Source of the DNA: Nodosilinea sp. WJT8-NPBG4
GTDB taxonomy: Bacteria > Cyanobacteriota > Cyanobacteriia > Phormidesmidales > Phormidesmidaceae
Length of the DNA stretch: 64,000 nucleotides
Direction: 5' to 3'
NCBI GenBank assembly: GCA_019359285.1
Contig: JAHHHQ010000020.1
Coordinates: forward strand, 124,001-188,000
Made by a program: the position numbers and the translations under genes
Shown: piece after piece, positions 44,349-53,133 of the stretch
Layout: the number at the start of each line of letters is the position of its first letter
Position numbering within the stretch: the stretch's first letter is position 1
The notes under the pieces: generated by a model
The model's input: the letters and a program-made list of their open reading frames with translations, nothing else
What the model was told of the DNA's origin: nothing
Database searches by the model: none

Positions 44349-44439
44349 AGTGGCGGTCAAGGCTGGATTGTGGTTTGAGGACCGACGTTGAGCCTAGACC
44401 CAGTATCGCCAGCCGTTTAGGCAGATATTCTCTATTTAT

Positions 44440-45255
44440 CTAATGAGTGGCGGAGAGTACTTTGCGGTGGTTAATGTCGAAGCGATCGCCGTGGGCCAGC
44501 AGGTGCAGCCGCAGCCCGTGGATGCTGAGCGGGTCGGAGGCGGCAATGTCGGGCTCGTTGGTGTGGGTCATATCGCCGGGGTCGACCACGGCAATCACCC
44601 CTTTGCCGATTACGCGAAAGCTACCGTCGCCCTCAAATAGAGCACAGGTGTCTTCGTCAATGCCCAAACCGAGACGGTTGGGCTGCATGGCTATGGCGCT
44701 CATCAGCCGGGCCATGCGGTTACGGTTGTGAAAGTGCTGGTCGACAATCACCTCGGGCACAAAGCCCAGGCCAATCGCCATATCCACCAGCGAGCGATTG
44801 GGCGACTCGCCGCTGCCGCCCCCGGCGATCATGTGGTGGCCCATAACGGCGGCCCCCGCGCTGGTGCCGCCGAGCGTGATTTCGCCCAGCTGCGCCCGCT
44901 GACGCACCACGTTAATTAAGGGGGTGTCGGCCAGTAGGCCACAGAGGCGCACCTGGTCGCCGCCAGTGATAAAGACACCAGTGCAGGGTTCGACGATGGT
45001 TTTCCAGCTAGAGTCTTCCCCCTGGGCGCGATCGCGAATATCCATCACCACCGTCTCAGGAGCGCCCATTTCAGCAAAAATCTCTTGATAGCGAGCCGAA
45101 ATGGCTACCGGGTCTCGTGAAGCACAGGGAATGATACCAATGCAAGCCGCCGTCCCCCCAGACCGCTCGAAAAAGGTGTGCAAAATCTCTTTGCCGTGAA
45201 CTTTATCTTCTGCGCCACCAATGGCCAGAATCGCATGGTGCTTGACGGGAGACAT
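44440..45255 (-). CDS. cphB: Cyanophycinase
   Basis: A serine-type exopeptidase that degrades the nitrogen store cyanophycin to beta-Asp-Arg dipeptides. The 271-residue product (start at ATG 45255; a TTG lies 42 bases upstream) has the classic length. Motifs are LAIGGAEDKVHGKEIL, FITGGDQVRLCGLL, nucleophile GGTSAGAAVMGHHMI, VDQHFHNRNRMARL and GLGIDEDTCALFEGDG. Cyanophycin synthetase (cphA), usually next door, is not present in this window. The gene is convergent with the kinase gene. Confidence 0.97.
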   Translation of the reverse strand: MSPVKHHAILAIGGAEDKVHGKEILHTFFERSGGTAACIGIIPCASRDPVAISARYQEIFAEMGAPETVVMDIRDRAQGEDSSWKTIVEPCTGVFITGGDQVRLCGLLADTPLINVVRQRAQLGEITLGGTSAGAAVMGHHMIAGGGSGESPNRSLVDMAIGLGFVPEVIVDQHFHNRNRMARLMSAIAMQPNRLGLGIDEDTCALFEGDGSFRVIGKGVIAVVDPGDMTHTNEPDIAASDPLSIHGLRLHLLAHGDRFDINHRKVLSATH

Positions 45256-45432
45256 GGGCCGCTCAACAAAGGGACGAAAATTGCTACCTAGACTCAATTA
45301 CTGCATGATAGAGAGCGTTATATACCAAGTCCAGCTCAAGATCTGTAGTTTTCCTACCGGTAGGGCTCCACTTCTGGACTTGGATGACATTTACTCAACC
45401 CATCAGGTCGTTAGGCCTCAGCAGTCTAGGCT

Positions 45433-46155
45433 ATGACAACTGGCATTTCGGGGGCTTCCCATCTGAGAGTAGATGTTGTCAGCCTGTTTCCAGACTTTTT
45501 TGCGTCCCCCTTGGAGTCAGGGCTGATTGGTAAAGCCCTGGCGCGCCAAATTGCAGAAGTTTATCTTACCAATCCCAGGGACTTTACAACGGATAAGCAC
45601 CACCGGGTCGATGACGAACCCTACGGCGGTGGTGTGGGCATGCTGATGAAGCCCGACCCGATTTTTGCGGCAGTAGAATCGCTGCCCGTGCTGCCCCGTC
45701 GCGAGGTGATTTTGCTCACCCCCCAGGGCGAGGCCATGACCCAAGATCTGTTTCGCCATCTCGTCACGCTGGATCAGTTGGTGCTGATCTGCGGCCACTA
45801 CGAAGGGGTCGATGAACGGGTCAACCATCTGCTGACGCGGGAGGTTTCCCTAGGGGACTTTGTGCTCACCTGTGGCGAAATTCCGGCCCTGGCGTTGATC
45901 AATGGCGTGGTGCGGCTGCTGCCGGGCACCGTGGGCAAAACTGACTCCCTGCGCTACGAGAGCTTTGAGACCCCGCTGCTGGACTACCCCCAGTACACTC
46001 GCCCCGCCAGCTTTCGCGGCTGGGAGGTGCCGGAGGTGCTGCGATCGGGCAACCACGAGGCGATCGCCCAGTGGCGACGGCAGCAGCAGATCGAGCGTAC
46101 GCAGCAGCGGCGGCCCGATCTATATGAGCGGTGGGTGCAGGAGTGTGGGGAGTAG
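45433..46155 (+). CDS. trmD: tRNA (guanine-N1-)-methyltransferase TrmD
   Basis: A SPOUT methyltransferase that makes m1G37 in tRNAs and prevents +1 frameshifts. The 240-residue product has VVSLFPDFFASPLESGLIGKA, PYGGGVGMLMKPDPIF, the knot region LICGHYEGVDERV and LGDFVLTCGEIPALALINGVVRLLPG, and the C-terminal GWEVPEVLRSGNH. ATG start. A G-rich tandem-like stretch (about 46156-46196) separates it from ispF. Confidence 0.97.
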   Translation: MTTGISGASHLRVDVVSLFPDFFASPLESGLIGKALARQIAEVYLTNPRDFTTDKHHRVDDEPYGGGVGMLMKPDPIFAAVESLPVLPRREVILLTPQGEAMTQDLFRHLVTLDQLVLICGHYEGVDERVNHLLTREVSLGDFVLTCGEIPALALINGVVRLLPGTVGKTDSLRYESFETPLLDYPQYTRPASFRGWEVPEVLRSGNHEAIAQWRRQQQIERTQQRRPDLYERWVQECGE

Positions 46156-46271
46156 GTGAGTAGATGGGTAGGTGGGTGGATGGGTAGATGGGCTAGGCCG
46201 TAGGGGGCATTCGTGCAGCGATGCACTATCTCAAAAGTCTTGAATAAAGTCATTTAAGCGTGGGGATAACT

Positions 46272-46754
46272 ATGGGGATCAGGATTGGTAACGGGTACGA
46301 CATTCATCGGCTGGTGGAGGGGCGATCGCTCATTCTGGGCGGTGTCACTATTCCCCACCACCTGGGGCTCGATGGCCACAGCGATGCCGATGTGCTGACC
46401 CACGCGATTATGGATGCGCTGCTGGGGGCGCTGAGTTTGGGCGATATTGGCCTCTACTTTCCGCCGGGTGACCCAGAGTGGGCGGGGGCTGACAGCCTGA
46501 AGCTGCTGGCCCAGGTGAATGCCATGGTGCAAGAGCGGGGCTGGCAGGTGAGCAACATCGACTCGGTAGTGGTAGCCGAGCAGCCCAAGCTAAAGCCCCA
46601 CATTGAAGCGATGCGATCGCGTCTAGCGGGCCAGCTGAGTCTGGCCCCCGATCAGGTCGGGGTAAAAGCGACTACTAACGAAAAACTCGGCCCCGTGGGA
46701 CGCCAAGAGGGGATCGCTGCCTATGCGGTAGCGCTTCTGACAACCGCTAACTAA
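46272..46754 (+). CDS. ispF: 2-C-methyl-D-erythritol 2,4-cyclodiphosphate synthase
   Basis: The fifth step of the MEP isoprenoid pathway, forming the cyclic diphosphate with loss of CMP. The 160-residue product has GNGYDIHRL (metal Asp/His), [41 protein letters not shown] and [17 protein letters not shown]. The ATG at 46272 gives the standard N-terminus; a GTG 12 bases before is also in frame. Follows trmD on the same strand. Confidence 0.97.
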   Translation: MGIRIGNGYDIHRLVEGRSLILGGVTIPHHLGLDGHSDADVLTHAIMDALLGALSLGDIGLYFPPGDPEWAGADSLKLLAQVNAMVQERGWQVSNIDSVVVAEQPKLKPHIEAMRSRLAGQLSLAPDQVGVKATTNEKLGPVGRQEGIAAYAVALLTTAN

Positions 46755-47111
46755 GACGGCTCTCCCCCACAAGCGTCTATGAGGATGGTGAGAATTGACT
46801 TATGCAAGGCGGGAACATTTTGTTTCGTGGGGGGTCAAACCACTTTGTAAAATCTTTATGGACAGTTCGTCACCGATGTAGATTTGACCTGAACAACTCT
46901 CAGCAATGGTTGTAAAAGATACTTAATCTGTTAGAGAAACCCGTAAACTACTTTATAATATCTTCAAGTTTGATAAGGGTTTGAAGCGGAATTTGCGGTA
47001 ATGGCTGTGTATCTACTGCTGAGCCTTGATCTAGGTCTCGTCTAAGCAAATCCATGAGGGTTTGCGGCTGTAGGTGCGTTTTTGTCCAAGAGGCAGAGGG
47101 GTAGGGCTTAG
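46755..47111 (+). other. 357-base intergenic region with a promoter candidate
   Basis: An AT-rich stretch holds TATAAT at 46954-46959 with TTAGAG at 46931-46936 (17-base spacer), a reasonable promoter for the BON-like gene 150 bases downstream. Nothing else is recognisable; no tRNA or structured RNA consensus. Confidence 0.5.
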
Positions 47112-47498
47112 ATGGCTAATGTCATACAATCGCTGGTAGCAACTGGTCACACCATTCGTGGGGTCTGTTATGCAAAAACCAATTATTTGAGCCAGTCGAT
47201 CGCGGCCCTGTCAGCTATTCCCCCCGAGCGGGTTGGGCTGAATGGCGAATACGACTACTACGGTTTAGCTAAGCGCATCAAGACGAGTTTTCACGGTCAC
47301 GTGGGGCGCGAGGCCGTCAAGCAGCTCACCGTTAAACAGCGTGGGTCAGCGGTCATTCTCAGTGGCCAGGTAGACACTTTAGACTTGCTCGATCGGCTGA
47401 TTGACCTGGCTCTGCACACCGAAGGCACGACCCATGTCGAAGTTCATGACGTGCAGGTTAATGTTTTAGAACTAGCCCAGCCCGTGCGAGTGGCCTAA
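47112..47498 (+). CDS. Small protein with BON-like domain
   Basis: A 128-residue protein from ATG. The C-terminal half resembles a BON domain: VGREAVKQLTVKQRGSAVILSGQVDT, LDRLIDLALHTEGTTHVEVHDVQVN, with the usual Gly-x-Val strand and second alpha/beta unit. The N-terminal 60 residues (GHTIRGVCYAKTNYLSQSIAAL) are not recognised. BON domains bind phospholipid or interact with partner proteins; here no signal peptide is visible, so it is probably cytoplasmic. It stands alone with its own promoter candidate. Confidence 0.75.
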   Translation: MANVIQSLVATGHTIRGVCYAKTNYLSQSIAALSAIPPERVGLNGEYDYYGLAKRIKTSFHGHVGREAVKQLTVKQRGSAVILSGQVDTLDLLDRLIDLALHTEGTTHVEVHDVQVNVLELAQPVRVA

Positions 47499-47731
47499 GC
47501 GTTCCTCTGAAAAAATAGGTTAGGGATCCCGTCAATTTAGGCTAAGGGAATAGTGCCTGATTGGCTCACTTGTTAGCCTCCTAGTTGCTGATTCGTAGAT
47601 TGGGTGGCGCGTTAGCAAAACCCGACGAGGCTTGCTGCTGTAAGGTTGTTTTCTCTAGAGACACTTTGCGAATGCTCCGCTGCCCCCACCTACGAGAATT
47701 TTGATTTCTAGTCTTGACGCGCATAAATTAC

Positions 47732-48658
47732 TTAGGTCACGGGGGTTGAACCATTGTTCACTGCCAAACGTAGGGCAGACAGCGCGAGAATGACTAAAAA
47801 CAACCCCAGCCCAATGGTGCAGGCATAGCTAATTTCCAGCTTTTGAAAGGCCTGCTCGTAGATGTAATAGACCACGGTTTTAGAGCTGTGGCGCGGCCCG
47901 CCCTGAGTCATGATATAGACCTCCTCAAAGACTTTGGTGGCTGCGATCGCCGAGATCACGCTCACTAGCACTATGTAGGGCCGCATCAGCGGCAGCGTAA
48001 TATCCCAGTGCCGCCGCCAGCCGTCAGAGCCATCCAGCGCCGCCGCCTCGTAGAGGTCTTGGGGAATGCCCTGGAGCCCCGCTAGATAGATCACCATGTA
48101 GTAGCCCATCCCTTTCCACACCGTCACCACCATGACGCTAAACAGCGCCAGGGCTGGACTGGTAAGCCAGGGAATACCGTTCTCCGTTAGCCCTAAGGAC
48201 TTGAGCACCTGGTTAAACAGACCCGTCTCGGCATAGAGCCAGCGCCAGGCAATGCCTGCGACCACCATCGACACTACCACGGGCGAGTAATAGGCTACCC
48301 GCAGCCAGTGAATGCCCCGCAGCTGCCGATTGACTAAAATTGCCAGGCCCAGCGGTGCAAAGGTCAAAATCGGCACCACCCCAGCTAGGTAAACCAAGGT
48401 ATTGCGTACCGTCTGCCAGAAGATCGGGTCAGCTCGTAGCCGCTGCACGTTAGCCCAGCCCACCCAGGTGGGAGCCGCTGTCAGGTCCACCCCAAAGGTA
48501 GTAAAGCTCAGATAAAACGCCTGTAGCGCTGGCCAAAACACCGAGATCCCCAGGGCCGCTAAGGCAGGCAGCAGAAACAGGTAGGGGATGGCCGTCTGGG
48601 GAATTGTGATGCTGAACGGCCAGGTTCGACCCGCTGGATTGCGCGGAGATGCGGTCAT
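47732..48658 (-). CDS. Sugar-type ABC transporter permease (MalF/UgpA family)
   Basis: A 308-residue inner-membrane permease with six predicted helices and the EAA loop YEAAALDGSDGWRRHWDITLPLM. Family blocks are YLFLLPALAALGISVFWPALQAFYLSF and FEEVYIMTQGGPRHSSKTVVYYIY. Such permeases usually pair with a MalG-type permease and a binding protein; none adjoins here, so it is an orphan locus. I chose the ATG at 48658; a GTG at 48715 is the longest option. A carbohydrate or glycerol-type substrate is likely, not proven. Confidence 0.92.
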   Translation of the reverse strand: MTASPRNPAGRTWPFSITIPQTAIPYLFLLPALAALGISVFWPALQAFYLSFTTFGVDLTAAPTWVGWANVQRLRADPIFWQTVRNTLVYLAGVVPILTFAPLGLAILVNRQLRGIHWLRVAYYSPVVVSMVVAGIAWRWLYAETGLFNQVLKSLGLTENGIPWLTSPALALFSVMVVTVWKGMGYYMVIYLAGLQGIPQDLYEAAALDGSDGWRRHWDITLPLMRPYIVLVSVISAIAATKVFEEVYIMTQGGPRHSSKTVVYYIYEQAFQKLEISYACTIGLGLFLVILALSALRLAVNNGSTPVT

Positions 48659-48760
48659 GGGATACCGAGAAAGCTGAACGCCCGTAGTCAGAATAGCCCA
48701 GAGTGTCTGCCCCACGACGGATAATTCTGATAGATAGCACCCCAGTTTTCCTTACCTAAC

Positions 48761-49135
48761 ATGGCTCTCTCCCTGTCCCAAGATGACCATACAATGTTGA
48801 CCCAGCTTGAAGAAGCCATGTGGCGCGAGGTAACGCGCTTTGATGCCACTTTTCAAGACCAGCGGTTCGCCGCCGACTTTATCGAGTTTGGGCGATCGGG
48901 GCGCGTCTATACCCGCGAGCAAATCGTTTGCTCAAATTCGCAGCCTATTAAGGCGGTGCTGCCTCTGCCCAACCTGACAATTCGACTGCTGGCTAGGGAT
49001 GTGGGACAGGTTACCTACAACAGTCAGGTTGAACACGATGGCACCATAGAGTATGCCAGACGCAGTTCTATTTGGTCGCGCACTGAGCAGGGTTGGGCCA
49101 TGCGCTTTCATCAGGGTACGCCCTACAATCCATGA
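48761..49135 (+). CDS. NTF2-like (DUF4440-type) protein
   Basis: A 124-residue protein with the cone-shaped alpha+beta pattern of NTF2-like folds: LTQLEEAMWREVTRFDATFQDQRFAADFIEFGRSGRVYTREQI at the N-terminus, then LLARDVGQVTYNSQVE and SSIWSRTEQGWAMRFHQGTP. The last block is typical of DUF4440. These proteins include enzymes and binding proteins; no function can be given. ATG start, divergent from the permease, convergent with cobQ. Confidence 0.85.
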   Translation: MALSLSQDDHTMLTQLEEAMWREVTRFDATFQDQRFAADFIEFGRSGRVYTREQIVCSNSQPIKAVLPLPNLTIRLLARDVGQVTYNSQVEHDGTIEYARRSSIWSRTEQGWAMRFHQGTPYNP

Positions 49136-49178
49136 CTAGCTGCATTGCGTTGGGGCTTAACTCTCGCTCAATAGCTGG

Positions 49179-50669
49179 TTACCCTAGCAGCGGCGTCAGA
49201 TCTAAATGCTCGCTGACCGCTTCAGTGAGTTCATTGAGGATGGCCTCGCGCTGTTCACGGTAGTTGGGGATGCCGGTGGGCAGTGACCCCAGACCCCGCT
49301 GCTGGCGCAGACGGTTGAGCCAAGCCCGCCGCCAGGGGCCGTTGTCAAAAATGCCGTGCAGGTAGGTGCCCCACAACGACTGGCTGACATCGACTACGCC
49401 TAGACTGCGGTCTTCAAACAGGAACTCGAACTTGGTGCCCTTTTCGTCTTGCCCCTCGGAAAGGAGGAGCTGGGTGCGGCCCTGGTGCAGCTCGTAGCCT
49501 GACACCGGTAGTCCCTCCTGGGGAAAACGGGAGCTGACGGTGCGCTGACGGGCGATCTTTTGCTGGGTAATGACTGTTCTCAGCGGGAACAGATCGAGGC
49601 CGGGGAAGCGGCCTTCGTGACCCTCGATGCCTTCAGGATCGGCTAAGAACTGGCCCATCATTTGGAAGCCGCCACAGACGCCCATCACGGTGCCCCCAGC
49701 AGCGACGTAGTTCTGAATTTCTTCGGCCATGCCGGTGCGCTGCAAAATCAGCAGGTCGGCGATAGTGGTCTTGGTGCCGGGGATAATTACCGCATCGGGG
49801 TAGCTGAGCTTTTCTTTGGGGCTGAGATAAACCACCCGCACGTTGGGTTCGGCCTCCAGCGGGTCGAAGTCGGTGAAGTTAGAGATGCGGGGTAGGCGAA
49901 TGACAGCGATGGTGATGTCGGCCTGTTTTTTGCTGCCGGGGGTGCGATCGAGCAGACTGAGGGAGTCTTCGGCGGGGAGGGCGTTTTCAATCCAGGGCAC
50001 TACGCCGAGGACGGGGATGCCGGTGCGCTCTTTGAGCCAGGCTAGGCCGGGCTCTAGCACCTCGCGCTGGCCGCGAAACTTGTTGATGATGATCCCTTTG
50101 ACCAGGGCGCGCTCCTCAGAATCCATCAGCTCTAGAGTGCCGATGATGTGGGCAAACACGCCGCCGCGATCGATGTCGGCCACTAGAACGGTGGGGGCGT
50201 TGAGATGCTTGGCGATGCGCATGTTGGTGAGGTCGCGGTGTTTGAGGTTGACCTCAACGGGGCTGCCCGCCCCTTCGCAGACCAAAAAGTCAAAGTCTTG
50301 GCCGAGGCGGGCGAGGCTTTCTTGAATGGCCTGCCAGCCCTGGTCAAAGAAGTTTTCGTAGTACTGCATGGCGGTGGTGCGCCCCACGGCCCGGCCCTTG
50401 AGAATGACCTGGGAGGTCATGTCGCCCTGGGGCTTGAGGAGAATGGGGTTCATCTCCACCTGGGGGGGCACGCCTGCGGCCCAGGCTTGAACCGCCTGGG
50501 CATAGCCCATTTCGCCGCCGTTGGCGGTGACGTAGGAGTTGAGGGCCATGTTTTGCCCTTTAAAGGGGGCGACCCGCCAGCCCCGACGGCTGAGAATGCG
50601 GCAGAGGGCTGTGGTAATCAATGATTTACCCACGTGGGAGGCTGTTCCCACTACCATGATTGCTCTCAT
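49179..50669 (-). CDS. cobQ: Cobyric acid synthase (CobQ/CbiP)
   Basis: An ATP-dependent glutamine amidotransferase that amidates four side chains of adenosylcobyrinic acid diamide in B12 (pseudo-B12 in cyanobacteria) synthesis. From the ATG at 50669 (GGAG seven bases upstream) it is 496 residues. N-terminal synthetase domain: VVGTASHVGKSLITTALCRIL, FKGQNMALNSYVTANGGEMG, VCEGAGSPVEVNL. C-terminal GATase: GVCGGFQMMG (nucleophile Cys) and TYLHGIFDN (His). No cobalamin riboswitch is visible upstream. Confidence 0.97.
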   Translation of the reverse strand: MRAIMVVGTASHVGKSLITTALCRILSRRGWRVAPFKGQNMALNSYVTANGGEMGYAQAVQAWAAGVPPQVEMNPILLKPQGDMTSQVILKGRAVGRTTAMQYYENFFDQGWQAIQESLARLGQDFDFLVCEGAGSPVEVNLKHRDLTNMRIAKHLNAPTVLVADIDRGGVFAHIIGTLELMDSEERALVKGIIINKFRGQREVLEPGLAWLKERTGIPVLGVVPWIENALPAEDSLSLLDRTPGSKKQADITIAVIRLPRISNFTDFDPLEAEPNVRVVYLSPKEKLSYPDAVIIPGTKTTIADLLILQRTGMAEEIQNYVAAGGTVMGVCGGFQMMGQFLADPEGIEGHEGRFPGLDLFPLRTVITQQKIARQRTVSSRFPQEGLPVSGYELHQGRTQLLLSEGQDEKGTKFEFLFEDRSLGVVDVSQSLWGTYLHGIFDNGPWRRAWLNRLRQQRGLGSLPTGIPNYREQREAILNELTEAVSEHLDLTPLLG

Positions 50670-50807
50670 GGAGCGTCTCCAAAGATGAATGAGTTTGACG
50701 GTAGGGCGACAGTCGGGACGGTTGCCCGGCACCTAGCCACTCCCTATGCAGATTCTTCAGGAACAACACAACCCATCAGGACGATGGGCAAAAGACAGGG
50801 GCCAAGT

Positions 50808-51230
50808 CTAGCCGTGCCACCAGCTCGGTGAGCGCACCCATCGGCACCATGCATTATAAAGATGATCGCCCAGGCTGGGGTGATACTGGGCCGGGGTGAG
50901 GGGTGCGAGGGCATCAAATACTTGGCGACCCATAGGGGTGAGGCGAAAGCTGTCGGTGAGGCCCTGGCCATCGACTTCGCGGCGCAGCATGCCCACGGCG
51001 ATCAGCCACATCATTTCGTTTTCGGCTTTTAGTTCGGTAAGAGGGCGGCGGCTATAGCCACTTTTGATGCCGCTCTGGCCGCACACCTGGCGAATGGAGA
51101 TGCTCTGCGATCGCATGTCTCCCAGCAGATCTAGCCGAAACGACGAGCACTGAAAGGCGCGTTCGGCCCGCTTGAGCGATCGCCGGGGATAGCGAAGGGC
51201 AATGGCGTGATCAAACTCAACTGGGGGCAT
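50808..51230 (-). CDS. Conserved cyanobacterial protein, Npun_F0494-like
   Basis: A 140-residue basic protein. Winged-helix-like pattern: SLKRAERAFQCSSFRLDLLGDM, then QVCGQSGIKSGYSRRPLTEL, and the block LIAVGMLRREVDGQGLTDSFRLTPMGRQV. The last block matches, from memory, the Npun_F0494 family of cyanobacterial proteins of unknown function; a regulatory role is possible. ATG start. It lies divergent from the guanidine-riboswitch locus with about 215 bases between gene start and aptamer, so the two promoters face away from each other. Confidence 0.7.
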   Translation of the reverse strand: MPPVEFDHAIALRYPRRSLKRAERAFQCSSFRLDLLGDMRSQSISIRQVCGQSGIKSGYSRRPLTELKAENEMMWLIAVGMLRREVDGQGLTDSFRLTPMGRQVFDALAPLTPAQYHPSLGDHLYNAWCRWVRSPSWWHG

Positions 51231-51445
51231 GGGTTTAGAAATTATGACTGCCTTAAATTGTAGGTTTAATTCACCGCTGAGCGGGGAAGAATTCCGAATA
51301 AAGGGTGGTTTAGTAACAGCGGTTACTTTCTAATGCTTGAGCAATTGCTAAGCCTATTAAGGCATCGACCTTGCTCCAACGCTAGTCAAAAATTAATCGA
51401 TTAATTAGCCATTCTAAATAGTCAAAAGTAAATACCCAAAAGTGT

Positions 51446-51576
51446 TTCTAGGGTTCCGGCTGACCGCCGCAGCGGTCAAGTGCCTGGTCCGAGAGGAACC
51501 GCCAGGTTGTCATCAGCCCTGCATGCAGCGGCCTAAGGTATCTGGTACACGGCGGGATAAAAGCCCGGGAGGATAG
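51446..51576 (+). promoter_or_regulatory. Guanidine-I riboswitch (ykkC-yxkD class)
   Basis: All conserved blocks of the class are present in order: TCTAGGGTTCCG at 51447-51458; a P2 hairpin TGACCGC/GCGGTCA at 51461-51477; CTGGTCCGAGAGG at 51484-51496; and ACACGGCGGGATAAAAGCCC continuing GGGAGG at 51547-51572. The spacing fits RF00442-type RNAs, which bind free guanidinium. The 3' block overlaps a terminator stem, so ligand binding should allow transcription into the glnT-like gene 105 bases downstream. Confidence 0.97.
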
Positions 51577-51616
51577 GCGTAGCATGGCTTCGTCATTCTC
51601 TCGGGCTGCTGTTTTT
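51562..51616 (+). terminator. Riboswitch expression-platform terminator
   Basis: The stem AGCCCGGGAGGAT (51562-51574) pairs with ATTCTCTCGGGCT (51595-51607) with two G-U pairs, followed by GCTGTTTTT. Its left arm is the last conserved strand of the aptamer, so the two structures exclude each other. This is the layout of an ON switch. Confidence 0.93.
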
Positions 51617-51681
51617 GATGCCATTTTTCTTAAATTGCCCTGCTCACGCATTCACCCACTGACTCGCTTACCTACCCACCT

Positions 51682-53043
51682 ATGGCCCATTCTCTAACGC
51701 CTGAAATCGAAGCGCTCAAAACATCCTTGGAGGCGAAGGGGGTCAAATACGCCCTGGCCAGCTATGTCGATATTCACGGCATGGGCAAGGCCAAAATGGT
51801 GCCCCTGGCTCACCTAGGCCAGATGATGGCGGGTTCAGAGCTGTTTACCGGCGCGGCCCTCGACGGGGTGCCCCAGGAGATCAGTGATGAAGAGGTGGCG
51901 GCGATGCCCGACCCGGCCTCGGCCACGGTGCTGCCCTGGAAGCCTGAGGTCGCCTGGTTCGCCAGCGATCTTTACCTGAAAGGGCAACCCTTCGAGGCCT
52001 GCTGTCGCACGATTCTCAAGCAAATGTTGGCCAAGGCGGCGGCAATGGGATTCACCTTTAACCTGGGCATTGAGACCGAGTTCTTCATGCTCAAAGAGCA
52101 CGCGGACGGTAGCTTTGGGCCGGTGAGCGATCGCGACCATCTGGCCAAGCCCTGCTACGACCTGCCCAGCTTGCTCGACAACGCCCCCTGGCTGAGCGAA
52201 CTGGTCGAGTACATGAACGATCTGGGCTGGGACGTGTACTCCTTTGACCACGAAGACGCCAATGGCCAGTTTGAGACCGACTTTGCCTACAGCGATGCCC
52301 TGACCATGGCTGACCGGCTCACCTTCTTTCGGCTGATGGTCAAGGAAATTGCCCGCAAGCACGGCTACTTTGCCAGCTTTATGCCCAAACCTTTTGGCGA
52401 TCGCACCGGCAGCGGTGCCCACTACAACCTGTCCTTAGCCGACATCCACACAGGGCAAAACCTGTTTGAAGACCCGGACGATCCACGCAGCTGCAAGCTG
52501 TCGAAGCTGGGCTACCAGTTTATTGCTGGGGTGCTGCGCCACGCCAAGGCGATCTGCGCCGTCACCTGCCCCACGGTCAACAGCTACAAGCGGCTGCTGC
52601 GCCAGGGCAGCATGTCGGGCTTTACCTGGGCCCCGGTCTACATCTGCTACGGCAACAACAACCGCACCAACATGCTGCGCATTCCCCTCGCGGGGGGCCG
52701 GGTCGAGTGCCGCGCCGCCGATATTGCCACCAACCCCTACCTGGGAGCCGCGATGATTCTGGCCGCCGGGCTAGAGGGCATTGCCGAGGGGCTCGACCCC
52801 GGTGAGCCCCACACCGAAAACATGTACAACTATTCCCTGGCCGACCTCCAGACGATGGCGATCGACATGCTGCCCCGCACGCTGCAAGAGGCGATCGACG
52901 CCTTTGAGGCCGACTCCCTGAGCCAGGCCGTGATGGGGCCGCTGATGTACCAGACCTACATCGACTTTCGCCGCCGGGAATGGGAGGAGTACCACACCCA
53001 CATTTCCGACTGGGAACTTAAGCGGTATCTGAAGTTCTTCTAG
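51682..53043 (+). CDS. glnT: Type III glutamate-ammonia ligase-like (GlnT) enzyme
   Basis: A 453-residue member of the glutamine synthetase superfamily, GlnT/type III branch (shorter than GlnN). Landmarks are YALASYVDIHGMGKAKMVPL, ETEFFMLKEH (metal Glu), FDHEDANGQFETDFAYSDAL, FMPKPFGDRTGSGAHYNLSL, TCPTVNSYKRL, and WAPVYICYGNNNRTNMLRIP, ECRAADIATNPYLGAA. Members join glutamate to ammonia or to amines (gamma-glutamyl-amide formation). It is the first gene after a guanidine-I riboswitch, which suggests an amine or guanidine-derived substrate and not housekeeping nitrogen assimilation. ATG start in a C-rich leader; the next gene follows by 90 bases. Confidence 0.92.
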   Translation: MAHSLTPEIEALKTSLEAKGVKYALASYVDIHGMGKAKMVPLAHLGQMMAGSELFTGAALDGVPQEISDEEVAAMPDPASATVLPWKPEVAWFASDLYLKGQPFEACCRTILKQMLAKAAAMGFTFNLGIETEFFMLKEHADGSFGPVSDRDHLAKPCYDLPSLLDNAPWLSELVEYMNDLGWDVYSFDHEDANGQFETDFAYSDALTMADRLTFFRLMVKEIARKHGYFASFMPKPFGDRTGSGAHYNLSLADIHTGQNLFEDPDDPRSCKLSKLGYQFIAGVLRHAKAICAVTCPTVNSYKRLLRQGSMSGFTWAPVYICYGNNNRTNMLRIPLAGGRVECRAADIATNPYLGAAMILAAGLEGIAEGLDPGEPHTENMYNYSLADLQTMAIDMLPRTLQEAIDAFEADSLSQAVMGPLMYQTYIDFRRREWEEYHTHISDWELKRYLKFF

Positions 53044-53133
53044 CGATCGCCTAGACGCATAGCTTTTACCCAGCGGCATCCAGATTGCCCCGCAGCTTTT
53101 CCTGTAGTTTTTGAGTCTCAACTATCCACTGCT

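Noticed and set aside
50670-50807. Cobalamin riboswitch upstream of cobQ
   Set aside because: The B12-box type consensus is not present and the gap is only about 140 bases.
51448-51651. Minus-strand ORF of 67 codons
   Set aside because: It is the antisense of the guanidine-I riboswitch and its terminator, whose conserved bases explain the open frame.
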